From the NCBI RefSeq assembly GCF_024637875.1, contig NZ_CP102451.1:2049001-2113000 (forward strand): a stretch of 64,000 nucleotides of DNA, read 5' to 3'. The position numbers were made by a program, and so were the translations under genes. Origin of the DNA: Vagococcus luciliae (GTDB taxonomy: Bacteria; Bacillota; Bacilli; Lactobacillales; Vagococcaceae). How positions within the stretch are numbered: position 1 is the first letter of the stretch; each line of letters starts with the position of its first letter. A model generated the notes under the pieces. The model was not told the DNA's origin. It made no database searches and saw only the letters and a program-made list of their open reading frames with translations. Of the stretch, positions 1-8,090 are shown piece after piece.

Positions 1-2
1 CG

Positions 3-338
3 CTACACTTTTATATAAGAAAAATGTTGTTGCTGTAACTCAACTAAGCGAAAGACGCCTGAGGGAACTATTTTTATCTTCGTTAAAAAATCACTCGCTT
101 TTATCCCTTGATTTGCCATAGCTTTTTGACAACTTGAAAAAGTAACACATCCCGTTTGGCTAAGATGTTCTATCTTCTGACATACAACACTATCTAGATA
201 CCCTTTTACAGCTGGACCATTAGCGACTACTTCAACCTTGACCTCTTTCTCACTTTGGCTCATCTCTAAAAAATTTTTAACATTTGCTAGACAAGTTGGC
301 CACATCGACTCATCATGAATATGAAAAACGACTTTCAT
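3..338 (-). CDS. DsrE/DsrF-like family protein
   Basis: A complete 111-residue protein whose stop codon sits at the very edge of the window. It has the small alpha/beta fold pattern of the DsrE family: a hydrophobic first strand (MKVVFHIH), a central VEVVANGPAV strand-loop and a VTFSSCQKAM segment that places a cysteine where DsrE/YchN proteins often carry one. Members of the family take part in sulfur transfer or are of unknown role; no function can be assigned from sequence alone. It begins one base after the tmcAL stop, so it is probably the last or near-last gene of the yqe cluster transcript. Family call is by recognition, not by search. Confidence 0.7.
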   Translation of the reverse strand: MKVVFHIHDESMWPTCLANVKNFLEMSQSEKEVKVEVVANGPAVKGYLDSVVCQKIEHLSQTGCVTFSSCQKAMANQGIKASDFLTKIKIVPSGVFRLVELQQQHFSYIKV

Positions 339-339
339 G

Positions 340-1530
340 TTAACACTCCTTTCTTAAATAAATGGGAGCACGATAATAATCTTGCTCACTGACAATACTT
401 TTTTCAACTAACTGATAAATCTGACCAGCACGTATATCTAGAGCCAATTGACTCTCATTTTTTTTACTAATTTTAGTGATAATTGGTAACTCACTCGTAT
501 TTTTTTCTTGTTTTAGATACTGCCTACCTATTTCATTAAAGCCAAGCACTCTTAGATAGGCTTGGTTCCAAACATGCTCAATCTCCTCTTGCCTCACGTT
601 TAATAACAAATAAGTTGCTAATCGCTGTAACCTTGCCCAAGTATATCGCTTTGTTTTTACCATCTCAATGAATTCAAACATATTATGTGCTTTTTTCGCG
701 CACTCTTTCAAACGATATTCAATGCCTTCAGTTAATTGATAGGTTTTAGTTAATTCATCTGTTGAATGACTCAATAATTGATACTTGAGTAATGGCCAGT
801 AATCTTCCCATGAATGAAGTAACAATTGATTTAAATCTGCCAAACTTTCTTTAGGCAATGTATGTGAAATACTGGAAAGATTATTTTCTAATGCTTGTTT
901 TCTTATTCCTGTAGCACTTGAAAATGTTTGCTCTTGTATGTCTTCTTCATGATACCCTGACCCTTCTCGATTAATTGAAATAAGGGACATCGGTCTATTG
1001 TATCTAGCGTTTTCCTTTGCATAAGCCATTCCTAAAATATGATTAGGTGAAGAAAAATCTAATGGGACACTTGGTAATAATTCACGATAAATTTGTGTCA
1101 TTTGTTGCGGATAGCTCTGTCCATTATTTTTTAACTCTTGATACCGTAAATTGATTAATGTTTCCTTCTCCACATACTCTTTTCCAAATTCGCCATAATC
1201 TAGAGATTTTATTGTATCCGTGCCAAAACAAAGCGCCTCTACATGTAAACTTTGAAGTAGTTTCACACCACCTTTTGCAAAATAATCGGCTGATTGAACA
1301 GCATAGGCAAACGGCAATTCAATCACTAAATCAGCACCATGTTTTAAAGCAACTTCTGCCCGATGCCATTTATCAATAATAGCCGGTTCTCCTCGTTGTA
1401 AAAAATTACCACTCATCATAGCAACCAAGACATCTGCTTTTGATTTTTTTTTAGCTTGTTCTAAATGATACTTATGCCCATTATGAAATGGATTATATTC
1501 CACAATCACGCCACAACTCGTTAATCTCAT
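340..1530 (-). CDS. tmcAL: tRNA(Met) cytidine acetate ligase TmcAL (YlbM family)
   Basis: A 396-residue nucleotidyltransferase-like protein. The N-terminus has GVIVEYNPFHNGHKYHL, the HxGH-type motif of the cytidylyltransferase fold, followed by MMSGNFLQRGEPA and SPNHILGMAYA, both typical of TmcAL. In Bacillus the enzyme uses ATP and acetate to form N4-acetylcytidine at the wobble position of elongator tRNA-Met. I start it at the ATG at 1530, which has GGGAG upstream at reasonable spacing; a GTG one codon earlier is too close to that site. It lies in the usual Lactobacillales place at the end of the yqeG-tmcAL cluster, and its length is normal for the family. Confidence 0.93.
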   Translation of the reverse strand: MRLTSCGVIVEYNPFHNGHKYHLEQAKKKSKADVLVAMMSGNFLQRGEPAIIDKWHRAEVALKHGADLVIELPFAYAVQSADYFAKGGVKLLQSLHVEALCFGTDTIKSLDYGEFGKEYVEKETLINLRYQELKNNGQSYPQQMTQIYRELLPSVPLDFSSPNHILGMAYAKENARYNRPMSLISINREGSGYHEEDIQEQTFSSATGIRKQALENNLSSISHTLPKESLADLNQLLLHSWEDYWPLLKYQLLSHSTDELTKTYQLTEGIEYRLKECAKKAHNMFEFIEMVKTKRYTWARLQRLATYLLLNVRQEEIEHVWNQAYLRVLGFNEIGRQYLKQEKNTSELPIITKISKKNESQLALDIRAGQIYQLVEKSIVSEQDYYRAPIYLRKEC

Positions 1531-1584
1531 CACGTTCTCCCAACATAGTAAAATAGCTTAGAGAACAAGTCTCCAAGCCATTTT

Positions 1585-2325
1585 TTATTTTTGACAAATG
1601 AAAAACCAACGTTTTGACTCATCTTCTGGTTGATTATCGGTAAAATCTGCACAGACTTTTACTTCTGAAAAACCAGCCTGTTTTAATAACGATTGGTAGG
1701 TTTCAATTGTATAGGTTCTTTCTTCATGTAACTCATCATAACGTCTAAATAGCTCATCTTGATTATTTTCTTTAACAAAAAATGTCAAAAAGTGCTCGAC
1801 GCTATAAGGAACATCTCCTGGATAGCTTTCCCATAAAAAAGCAAACTCATCTGTTTGATAGTGATAACTATATTCTGAAAATTCTTCTTCTATTTTAAAA
1901 ATAGAATGAACGTCAAATAAAAATGTTCCATCTGATTTTAAAGAGCGATAGACTTCGTTAAAAACAGTTTGGACGGCTTCCTCATCTGGCATATAACATA
2001 ATGAATCAGAATAACACGTAACCACATCATAGTCTTCGTTTTTATTCAAATCAAGCATATCCCCTACTTCAAAAGATAATAAGTCATCTTCTGGCGTGGT
2101 TCTCTCTTTGGCAAGCTCAATCATTTCTTTGGATAAATCCAATCCGACAACTTGATGACCTAAATTAGCCAATTCAACAGATAATATGCCTGTTCCACAA
2201 GCTAATTCTAATATTTCTTTGGGATTATCACCTATGTGACGGGTTGTAAAATTCAACCAATCTTCATAAACCGTTTCATCCATGACTTCATCATAGATTT
2301 TGGCAAATGTTTTATACGTGGTCAT
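1585..2325 (-). CDS. Class I SAM-dependent methyltransferase (YqeM-like)
   Basis: A 246-residue protein with the Rossmann methyltransferase motifs: ILELACGTGILSVEL (motif I, SAM binding), VGLDLSKEMIELAK (motif II) and VVTCYSDSLCYM. Its substrate is unknown. It matches the methyltransferase commonly found between rsfS and tmcAL in Bacillales and Lactobacillales (YqeM). Its ATG overlaps the rsfS stop by one base (TAATG), implying translational coupling. The conserved context with ribosome and tRNA maturation genes hints at an RNA or translation-related substrate, but that is inference only. Confidence 0.85.
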   Translation of the reverse strand: MTTYKTFAKIYDEVMDETVYEDWLNFTTRHIGDNPKEILELACGTGILSVELANLGHQVVGLDLSKEMIELAKERTTPEDDLLSFEVGDMLDLNKNEDYDVVTCYSDSLCYMPDEEAVQTVFNEVYRSLKSDGTFLFDVHSIFKIEEEFSEYSYHYQTDEFAFLWESYPGDVPYSVEHFLTFFVKENNQDELFRRYDELHEERTYTIETYQSLLKQAGFSEVKVCADFTDNQPEDESKRWFFICQK

Positions 2326-2681
2326 TAACTTACTACCATGTTATCAATATTTACTAATGGGGCATCTGACCATAATTTTTCTAAATTATAGAATTCACGT
2401 TCTTCTCCATAAAAGACATGAGCGATCACATCACCTAAATCGATTAATACCCATCGAGCTGACTCTTTTCCTTCAACACGTCTAACCTCAATATTATGTT
2501 TGTATGCTTCATCTACGATTTCTTTTGCGATAGCTAATACCTGTTTATCACTATTTCCATGACAAATCACAAAATAATCTGCTAATAAAGATACCTTAGA
2601 TACATTTAATCCCACGATATCCTCAGCACGTTTGTCATCTGCTGCTTTTACTACTAATTCTAAAATCTGCTCACTATTAAT
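2325..2681 (-). CDS. rsfS: Ribosomal silencing factor RsfS, probable ATT start
   Basis: RsfS binds ribosomal protein uL14 and blocks subunit joining when nutrients are scarce. The core (LADYFVICHGNSDKQV, VEGKESARWVLIDLGDVIAHVF) is unmistakable. The first ordinary start codon, a GTG at 2615, would remove the conserved N-terminal helix. Reading upstream in frame gives INSEQILELVVKAADDKRAEDIVGLNVSK, ended by the in-frame yqeK stop at 2694-2696. No ATG, GTG or TTG exists in that stretch. AGGAGG (2690-2695) precedes two ATT codons, and the ATT at 2679-2681 is spaced 8 nt from it. Starting there gives 118 residues, the normal family length. Confidence 0.88.
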   Translation of the reverse strand: MNSEQILELVVKAADDKRAEDIVGLNVSKVSLLADYFVICHGNSDKQVLAIAKEIVDEAYKHNIEVRRVEGKESARWVLIDLGDVIAHVFYGEEREFYNLEKLWSDAPLVNIDNMVVS

Positions 2682-2693
2682 AATGAATCCCTC

Positions 2694-3293
2694 CTAATTA
2701 CTTACAACCCAATAATTATATGTTTCCAATGTTTTTGGGTAAATCTTTTTTTTGCTTTTTAACAAATAATTTAATGTATGATACGTTTCATATGCTACTG
2801 CTTCATCTAAATCACGATTAGCACACTCTCTTGCTTCAATTACACCAGGAAAATCACGACCATCTTCAATATAGTCTGCTACATAAATGACTTTTGCTAA
2901 CTCTGTCATCTCTTTAGCACCTGTTGTATGAAGTCTAATAGCATCGAGAATTTCTGGATTTATAATACCTAATTCTTTTTCAACTAAATAAGCACCTAAC
3001 ACACCATGCCAAATAGCATTTCCATAATCCAGTAAGTCATTAGAAAAATCATGTGATTCAATCAAATCTATCATCTCATCATCCAATCTTTCTTTAGCAT
3101 AATCATGCGTTAAAGCCGCAATACTCGCTTCTTCTTTATCGACATGATACTTTTCTGCTAACTCAAGTGCTTTTTTTTCTACTCGTAAGACATGTTGAAA
3201 TCGTTTTTCTGACATTTGTTGTGATATTTTATCCATTAATTCTTCACGGGTTAAATCAGTATTTTTTTTACCATAAACTAACTCAGTTGTCAT
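2694..3293 (-). CDS. yqeK: Bis(5'-nucleosyl)-tetraphosphatase YqeK (HD domain)
   Basis: A 199-residue HD-superfamily phosphohydrolase. Metal-ligand motifs are visible as RFQHVLRVEKKALELA, then ALTHDYAKE (the HD pair), IWHGVLGAYL and VIYVADYIEDGRD. Family members cleave Ap4A symmetrically to ADP, removing a stress alarmone. It overlaps nadD by 11 bases, and its stop TAG lies inside the Shine-Dalgarno sequence of rsfS, so nadD, yqeK and rsfS are tightly coupled. Length and position are typical for Firmicutes. Confidence 0.92.
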   Translation of the reverse strand: MTTELVYGKKNTDLTREELMDKISQQMSEKRFQHVLRVEKKALELAEKYHVDKEEASIAALTHDYAKERLDDEMIDLIESHDFSNDLLDYGNAIWHGVLGAYLVEKELGIINPEILDAIRLHTTGAKEMTELAKVIYVADYIEDGRDFPGVIEARECANRDLDEAVAYETYHTLNYLLKSKKKIYPKTLETYNYWVVSN

Positions 3294-3921
3294 GTTTGTA
3301 CAAGTCCTTTTTCTGTATATAGTCTATTACATCGTCTGGCACAAGATACTTAATCGGACAACCTCTTTGGATATTTCCTCTTATTAATGATGAACTCACA
3401 TCAATTCTAGGAGAATCTACCCATATTAGAGGATATTTCGACACTTCTGGGTAACCACTACGCTTAATCGCAACAAACTGAACCATTTGAACCAATTCGT
3501 CAATTCGATACCATTTTGGTAGATACTCAACCATATCTCCACCTATAACAAAATAATAATCTGTATTAGGATTTTTTGCAATTAAAGACTCCATTGTGTC
3601 AAAAGTATAACTTTTACCTTCTCGAAAAACTTCTTCTAATTCAACATTTAAATAGGAACTTGACTCTGTTGCTAACGTCAACATATCTACTCTGTGAGTG
3701 GCATCAATAACTGTTTTTTTATCTACATGTGGTGATTGATATGTCGGCATTAAATAAAATTCATCTAATCCTAACTGACCATAAACTTGATCAGCCATCA
3801 CTAAATGTCCTATGTGAACAGGATTAAATCCGCCACCTAAAATGCCCACGCGTTTTCTATGTTGATTTAATGTGTCAACTTCTTCCTTAACAAGCGCATG
3901 TTCTTGTTGTTTAGTCATCAT
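3283..3921 (-). CDS. nadD: Nicotinate-nucleotide adenylyltransferase NadD
   Basis: A 212-residue enzyme that joins ATP and nicotinate mononucleotide to make deamido-NAD in NAD synthesis. The nucleotidyltransferase signature GILGGGFNPVHIGHLVMAD and the C-terminal DVSSSLIRGNI (ISSTxxR-type) ATP-binding motif are both present, as is YYFVIGGDMVEYLPKW. The N-terminus carries about 24 residues ahead of the first strand, somewhat longer than many homologues. Two consecutive ATG codons follow GAGGG; the first is used here. It sits between yhbY and yqeK as usual. Confidence 0.95.
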   Translation of the reverse strand: MMTKQQEHALVKEEVDTLNQHRKRVGILGGGFNPVHIGHLVMADQVYGQLGLDEFYLMPTYQSPHVDKKTVIDATHRVDMLTLATESSSYLNVELEEVFREGKSYTFDTMESLIAKNPNTDYYFVIGGDMVEYLPKWYRIDELVQMVQFVAIKRSGYPEVSKYPLIWVDSPRIDVSSSLIRGNIQRGCPIKYLVPDDVIDYIQKKDLYKHDN

Positions 3922-3932
3922 AAAAAATCCCT

Positions 3933-4244
3933 CTACATTTTTTTAACAAGCGGTGAAATTTTTTGATATTTATCTTTAGAAGATGGTCGGTATAACACAA
4001 TAATGCGTCCAATAATTTGAACTGCTGAACAACCGAGTTCTTCTTCCATACGCCATGCTACATCTTGAATGTCCTCATCAGTATTTTGTAATAACGTGAT
4101 TTTAATCAATTCACGTCTTTCTAAAATATCATCCACTTGATCATAAACTGTATCAGTTAATCCATTTTTTCCAATTTGAACGATTGGGTCTAAATGATGT
4201 GCTTGACTTCTTAAAAATCTCTTTTGTTTTCCACGTAATTCCAT
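3933..4244 (-). CDS. yhbY: Ribosome assembly RNA-binding protein YhbY (CRM domain)
   Basis: A 103-residue single-domain CRM protein. It opens with MELRGKQKRFLRSQAHHLDPIVQIGKNGLTD, the hallmark YhbY start, and has the later AWRMEEELGCSAVQIIGRIIVLYRPS strand. CRM proteins bind pre-50S ribosomal particles. It lies between the YqeH GTPase gene and nadD, the conserved order in this group, which fits a role in ribosome assembly. Length matches the family. Confidence 0.93.
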   Translation of the reverse strand: MELRGKQKRFLRSQAHHLDPIVQIGKNGLTDTVYDQVDDILERRELIKITLLQNTDEDIQDVAWRMEEELGCSAVQIIGRIIVLYRPSSKDKYQKISPLVKKM

Positions 4245-4264
4245 ATATATTTTATCCCTCTTTC

Positions 4265-5374
4265 TTAAATCAAGGCTTTTCTGATAATAACATCAACGCC
4301 TTTTGGTGCCCATCCTGCCACAACACAAGGTTTAGGGATTGTGACCCATCCAAGTCCTGCAAAAACTAAATCTGTTTTTTCTTTCACTGAAAATTCAAAA
4401 CGAACCAACTCTGGAAAATCTGCTACTTCATTTTCTCTCGGTGGTTGTAGTAATCCTCCAACATGTTTTTCATAAAATTCACTTGCCGTTGCAAGCTTTG
4501 TCCGATGAAGAACTAGTTCATTTGAAACATAAGCAATAAATCCCATTTTTTCACCTTGAATCACATCAAAACGAGCTAATCCTCCTAAAAAAAGTGTTTG
4601 CCCATCATTTAATTGATACACTTTTGGCTTGATTTCTTTAGTTGGTGACACTAATCGTAAATCTTTTTTTCCAAGATAATGCGCCATCTGATGACGATGA
4701 ATGATTCCAGGTGTATCAATTAAACAACTACCATCTTCAAATGGAATTTCTATCAAATCAAGTGTTGTTCCTGGAAATTGAGACGTTGTAATAACATTAT
4801 CGACACCTGCTGATTGTCTAATAATTTCATTGATTAATGTTGATTTACCAACATTTGTTACACCTACTATATACACATCTCTACCATCACGATACTTATC
4901 AATCAACTCAAGTAAATCACTTATATCTTGCTTACGTTTAGCACTAGTCAACGTCACATCTACTGGTCGTAAACCAGCTTCGTGAGAGCGTTCCTTCATC
5001 CATTGAATTAAGCGTGGTTTTTTAAGTGATTTAGGTAAAATATCCGCTTTGTTTCCAACTAAAAGAACAGGATTATCACCAACAAATCGATGTAAACCTG
5101 GAATTAAACTTCCATTAAAATCAAAAATATCCACAACATTGACAATTAATGCATCCACGTCACCTATTTTATTTAACAATGCTAGAAAATCACCATCTGT
5201 TAAATCCACATCTTGAATTTCGTTATAGTGTCTTAAGCGAAAACAACGTTGGCAATACAGTTCTCCTGATTCTAATCCTTTTTCCAAAGCAGATTGTGGT
5301 GTGTATCCTATTTTATTTGCGTCTTCTGTTTGTATAGTTGAACCACACCCTATACATTTTAGTTCATCAGTCAT
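4265..5374 (-). CDS. yqeH: Ribosome biogenesis GTPase YqeH
   Basis: A 369-residue circularly permuted GTPase needed for 30S assembly. The N-terminal zinc finger is visible as CIGCGSTIQ and LYCQRCFRLRHY. GTPase motifs run in permuted order: G4 (LLVGNKADILP), G5 (TLTSAKRKQD), then the P-loop VGVTNVGKSTLINEI, then G3 (LIDTPGIIHRH). It overlaps yqeG by 8 bases, so the two are translationally coupled. The C-terminal domain is of the expected length. Confidence 0.95.
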   Translation of the reverse strand: MTDELKCIGCGSTIQTEDANKIGYTPQSALEKGLESGELYCQRCFRLRHYNEIQDVDLTDGDFLALLNKIGDVDALIVNVVDIFDFNGSLIPGLHRFVGDNPVLLVGNKADILPKSLKKPRLIQWMKERSHEAGLRPVDVTLTSAKRKQDISDLLELIDKYRDGRDVYIVGVTNVGKSTLINEIIRQSAGVDNVITTSQFPGTTLDLIEIPFEDGSCLIDTPGIIHRHQMAHYLGKKDLRLVSPTKEIKPKVYQLNDGQTLFLGGLARFDVIQGEKMGFIAYVSNELVLHRTKLATASEFYEKHVGGLLQPPRENEVADFPELVRFEFSVKEKTDLVFAGLGWVTIPKPCVVAGWAPKGVDVIIRKALI

Positions 5375-5897
5375 TTAATGACGTCCTCCATTTCATATCT
5401 GGATGTTTCTTTAATAAATACGACATGATTTTCGTTTCCATCGCACGATTAATACGTGTATTCCATGCATCCGTTTCAACAATTGGTTTCACTAAAATAG
5501 TTCGAATCCCTGCACTATTTGCTCCTTTAACGTCAGTCATCAATTGATCTCCTATCATGACTAAGTGTTTTGCTGGCAAATCATAGCGTTTTTCAACTTC
5601 TTTAAACCCTTTGCTAAAAGGTTTCATCGCACGTGATACATAATCAAGACCTAAATTTTCAACAGCTTTTTTAATGCGAGATTCTTTATTGTTAGAAACA
5701 ACAATCACTGGTATATTTGCTTCTTTCATACATTGAATCCACTCAAGTAGTTCAGGTGTTCCATCAGGATTGTTCCAAGCAATCAACGTATTATCCAAAT
5801 CTGTTAAGACGGCATCAATTCCTTTTGATTTCAACTGAACAGGTGTAATATTATAAATTCTATCTACCATCCACGTTGGTTTATATTGATTAAACAT
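5367..5897 (-). CDS. yqeG: YqeG family HAD-IIIA phosphatase
   Basis: A 176-residue HAD-superfamily protein. The catalytic DxDxT motif appears as AVLTDLDNTLIAWN, with motif II in IPVIVVSNNKESR and motif III/IV in HLVMIGDQLMTDVKGAN. The physiological substrate is not settled; related proteins act on phosphatidylglycerophosphate or on unknown phosphates. It is the first gene of the minus-strand yqe cluster and has a TATAAT box about 55 bases upstream. Confidence 0.9.
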   Translation of the reverse strand: MFNQYKPTWMVDRIYNITPVQLKSKGIDAVLTDLDNTLIAWNNPDGTPELLEWIQCMKEANIPVIVVSNNKESRIKKAVENLGLDYVSRAMKPFSKGFKEVEKRYDLPAKHLVMIGDQLMTDVKGANSAGIRTILVKPIVETDAWNTRINRAMETKIMSYLLKKHPDMKWRTSLND

Positions 5898-6243
5898 ATC
5901 TTCTTCCTTTCAAAAAAAATAGAGGCTCTAGGCACTCTACGTCATTTGTTATTATACGCTATTTTACTTAATATTTCATCCGTTATGATAAAAATATCCT
6001 TAAACATATTCATTAGAAAAGAGAATGATGCATTTATTTACTTTAACTTATGGTATCGTATTCACCTCAATTAATAATCCTGACATTATCACTATTCTAA
6101 CAAAAATTAATAAACAATAACTAATAGTTTCATCAATTAAAAATAAAACAAAATGATAATAAAACGTTATTTAAAAATAAATATTATACACTAATATACA
6201 TTATGTGTATAATAAAATATATAAAAAGGAGGAGATTTATTTT
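5898..6243. other. 346-bp AT-rich intergenic region between divergent genes
   Basis: This gap separates the minus-strand yqe cluster from the plus-strand LysM-CAP gene. On the minus strand a TATAAT (5951-5956) could serve yqeG, though no good -35 is visible. On the plus strand TATACA (6185-6190), a 17-nt spacer and TATAAT (6208-6213) precede the AAAAGGAGG ribosome site of the secreted protein. I see no RNA gene, repeat or small ORF worth reporting in the remainder. Confidence 0.6.
6185..6213 (+). promoter_or_regulatory. Probable sigma-A promoter of the LysM-CAP gene
   Basis: TATACA (4 of 6 to the -35 consensus), a 17-nt spacer, then a perfect TATAAT. The ribosome site AAAAGGAGG and the ATG at 6244 follow within 35 bases. 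A GTG at 6205 is in frame with the gene but overlaps the -10 box, so it cannot be the start. Confidence 0.6.
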
Positions 6244-7635
6244 ATGTTTAACAAAAAAACAATTCTTAAAAGTGTATGTATTTCTGCATTAACTTTAGGA
6301 ATTGGTTTATCATGTTCACAAGGTGTCAAAGCTAATGAAAAAGGTTGGATAGCAAACACTCCAGATATGATTCAAATCGATGAATTTCAATCTGAGTATA
6401 TTATTAAATGGGGAGATACATTATCTGCTATTAGTATTAAAACTGGAATTAGCATTGATACTATAGTTAAAGCAAATAATATTAACAATCCTAATTTAAT
6501 TTATGTTGGAGATAAATTAGTCTTTAATTGGGATAAAAAAACAGTAAGTTATGTTACTTCTGATGGAAAAGTACTGGGAACTACACCAATTGAAAAAAAT
6601 TCTTTCACAAATCAAACTAAACAAATTAAAGGAACTACTTCAAAAACAGTTAAACCAACTAACTCAGTTAAACCAACTAATCCTGTTGAACCAACTAATC
6701 CTGTTGAACCAACTAATCCTGTTGAACCAACTAACCCTGTTGAACCAACTAATCCTGTTGAACCAACTAATCCTGTTGAACCAACTAACCCTGTTGAACC
6801 AACTAATCCTGTTGAACCAACTAATCCTGTTGAACCAACTAATCCTGTTGAACCAACTAACCCTGTTGAACCAACTAACCCTGTTGAACCAACTAATCCT
6901 GTTGAACCAACTAATCCTGTTGAACCAACTAATCCTGTTGAACCAACTAACCCTGTTGAACCAACTAATCCTGTTGAACCAACTAATCCTGTTGAACCAA
7001 CTAATCCTGTTGAACCAACTAATCCTGTTGAACCAACTAATCCTGTTGAACCAACTAATATAGCTTCACAAACTATGCTAGATCTTGTTAATCAACATAG
7101 AAAAAATCATGGATTAAATGCTCTAGTACTATCAAATCGATTAACTGAAGCAACTGATATTCGTGCTAAAGAAAATACTCATGAATTTTCACATACTCGT
7201 CCTAACAACACAAGTTGGGAAACAGTCCTAGATGATATTAATTATGAAACAAAAGCTGGGAGAGAAAATATTGCTTGGAATCAAAATGTAGATGAAAGTG
7301 ATGAATTTATCGCAGATTATTTCTTTAATCAATGGAAAAAAAGTGATGGTCACAACGCTAACATGCTTGGTTCTGAAAATACAGATTTAGGTTTTAGTTT
7401 CACTAAAGATGGAGACCGTGTATATGGTGTTCAAATATTTACTAGTGGTGAAGTAAACCCTAAAAATAATGAAGCAAATAATACTTCAACTAACACAACG
7501 GAAGAAGATAAGAATACAAATAGCACCATAGAAGAAGATAATATTGTTCAAAATAACGAACAATCTACAACTCAATCTCCTTCATTAGATAATGATGAAG
7601 CAACTGATTCAGTTAATTCATCTGATAACCAATAA
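6244..7635 (+). CDS. Secreted LysM-CAP protein with (VEPTNP)n spacer
   Basis: A 463-residue exported cell-wall protein. Residues 1-31 form a signal peptide ([19 protein letters not shown], then VKA). Residues about 50-94 are one LysM peptidoglycan-binding module ([28 protein letters not shown]). A hydrophilic repeat of 21 VEPTN units fills about residues 148-272. A CAP/SCP-like domain follows ([44 protein letters not shown]), and the tail is Asn/Thr/Glu-rich without LPxTG. LysM would hold it on the wall and the repeat would act as a spacer. CAP-domain function in bacteria is poorly known. The ATG at 6244 has AAAAGGAGG upstream. Confidence 0.92.
   Translation: MFNKKTILKSVCISALTLGIGLSCSQGVKANEKGWIANTPDMIQIDEFQSEYIIKWGDTLSAISIKTGISIDTIVKANNINNPNLIYVGDKLVFNWDKKTVSYVTSDGKVLGTTPIEKNSFTNQTKQIKGTTSKTVKPTNSVKPTNPVEPTNPVEPTNPVEPTNPVEPTNPVEPTNPVEPTNPVEPTNPVEPTNPVEPTNPVEPTNPVEPTNPVEPTNPVEPTNPVEPTNPVEPTNPVEPTNPVEPTNPVEPTNPVEPTNPVEPTNPVEPTNIASQTMLDLVNQHRKNHGLNALVLSNRLTEATDIRAKENTHEFSHTRPNNTSWETVLDDINYETKAGRENIAWNQNVDESDEFIADYFFNQWKKSDGHNANMLGSENTDLGFSFTKDGDRVYGVQIFTSGEVNPKNNEANNTSTNTTEEDKNTNSTIEEDNIVQNNEQSTTQSPSLDNDEATDSVNSSDNQ
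6685..7059 (+). repeat. 18-bp in-frame tandem repeat, 21 copies (VEPTNP)
   Basis: GTTGAACCAACTAATCCT repeats with exact 18-nt period from 6685; the last GTT is at 7045. The only differences between copies are AAT versus AAC in the Asn codon (AAC in units 3, 6, 10, 11 and 15) and the final unit running into a unique sequence. Two leading KPTN variants precede it. Near-identity at synonymous sites indicates recent expansion by slippage or unequal recombination. Confidence 0.97.
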
Positions 7636-7643
7636 TTTTTTCG

Positions 7644-7677
7644 AAATCACTCACTCAATCTAAGTGAGTGATTTTTT
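7644..7677 (+). terminator. Rho-independent terminator after LysM-CAP gene
   Basis: A perfect 12-bp stem, AAATCACTCACT (7644-7655) with AGTGAGTGATTT (7663-7674), around a 7-nt loop and running into a T tract. It lies 8 bases after the stop codon. Confidence 0.9.
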
Positions 7678-7751
7678 ACTCTAATAATAACACCTTACTT
7701 GAGGTATGATATAAAAAGAAATAAAATAAATCTTGAAAAGGAGATGTTATT

Positions 7752-8045
7752 ATGACCAAAAAAGCAAATAGTCAAGACATTTTAGACATGATTAACGAAC
7801 TATTAACTAAAGAGTTAACTAATAAAGAAAAAAATATTTTTGTCCAAGCAAAACTTGCGTTAGAGTCTAAACATTATCTGCCAAGAGTCACAGCAGACTT
7901 ACGAAGTTCACTGACTCCTTTGGCTATGAGTAACCAATTATCAAAAGAAACAGGAGAATTATATTTAACGATAACTAACTATCCATATACTAATAATAAT
8001 TTAGGTGGCGGATTAATCAGCGTTTTTGGTAATAATCTAAAATAA
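7752..8045 (+). CDS. Bacteriocin immunity-like small protein (EntA-immunity type)
   Basis: A 97-residue, mostly helical, soluble protein: an N-terminal helical hairpin (ILDMINELLTKELTNKEKNIFVQAKLAL), the segment VTADLRSSLTPLAMSNQLSKETGELYL and a glycine-rich end (NNLGGGLISVF). The pattern and length resemble the four-helix immunity proteins of class IIa bacteriocins (enterocin A immunity family). No bacteriocin precursor with a double-glycine leader, ABC exporter or regulator is adjacent, so if the call is right it is an orphan immunity gene. It has its own AAAAGGAG site and is flanked by terminators. The family call is from recognition of the pattern only. Confidence 0.6.
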   Translation: MTKKANSQDILDMINELLTKELTNKEKNIFVQAKLALESKHYLPRVTADLRSSLTPLAMSNQLSKETGELYLTITNYPYTNNNLGGGLISVFGNNLK

Positions 8046-8046
8046 C

Positions 8047-8090
8047 AAAACAAGCTAATTAGGCAAATATCCGCCTAGTTAGCTTGTTTT
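8047..8090. terminator. Bidirectional terminator between immunity-like gene and purD
   Basis: An 18-bp stem, AAAACAAGCTAATTAGGC (8047-8064) with GCCTAGTTAGCTTGTTTT (8073-8090), containing one T:G pair, around an 8-nt loop. T tracts at both ends serve the plus-strand immunity-like gene and the convergent end of the pur operon. It touches the purD stop codon. Confidence 0.92.

Noticed and set aside
6205-6243. GTG at 6205 as the start of the LysM-CAP protein
   Set aside because: It overlaps the -10 promoter box and would put charged residues before the signal peptide; the ATG at 6244 has the ribosome site.
6685-7059. Possible CRISPR-like array
   Set aside because: The 18-bp units are directly adjacent with no unique spacers and lie in frame in a clear coding region.
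6551-7063. A 170-codon open frame rich in LILLNQ repeats overlapping the LysM-CAP gene
   Set aside because: It is the +1 shifted reading of the 18-bp repeat, which has no stop in that frame. It has no ribosome site and the true frame has a signal peptide and known domains.
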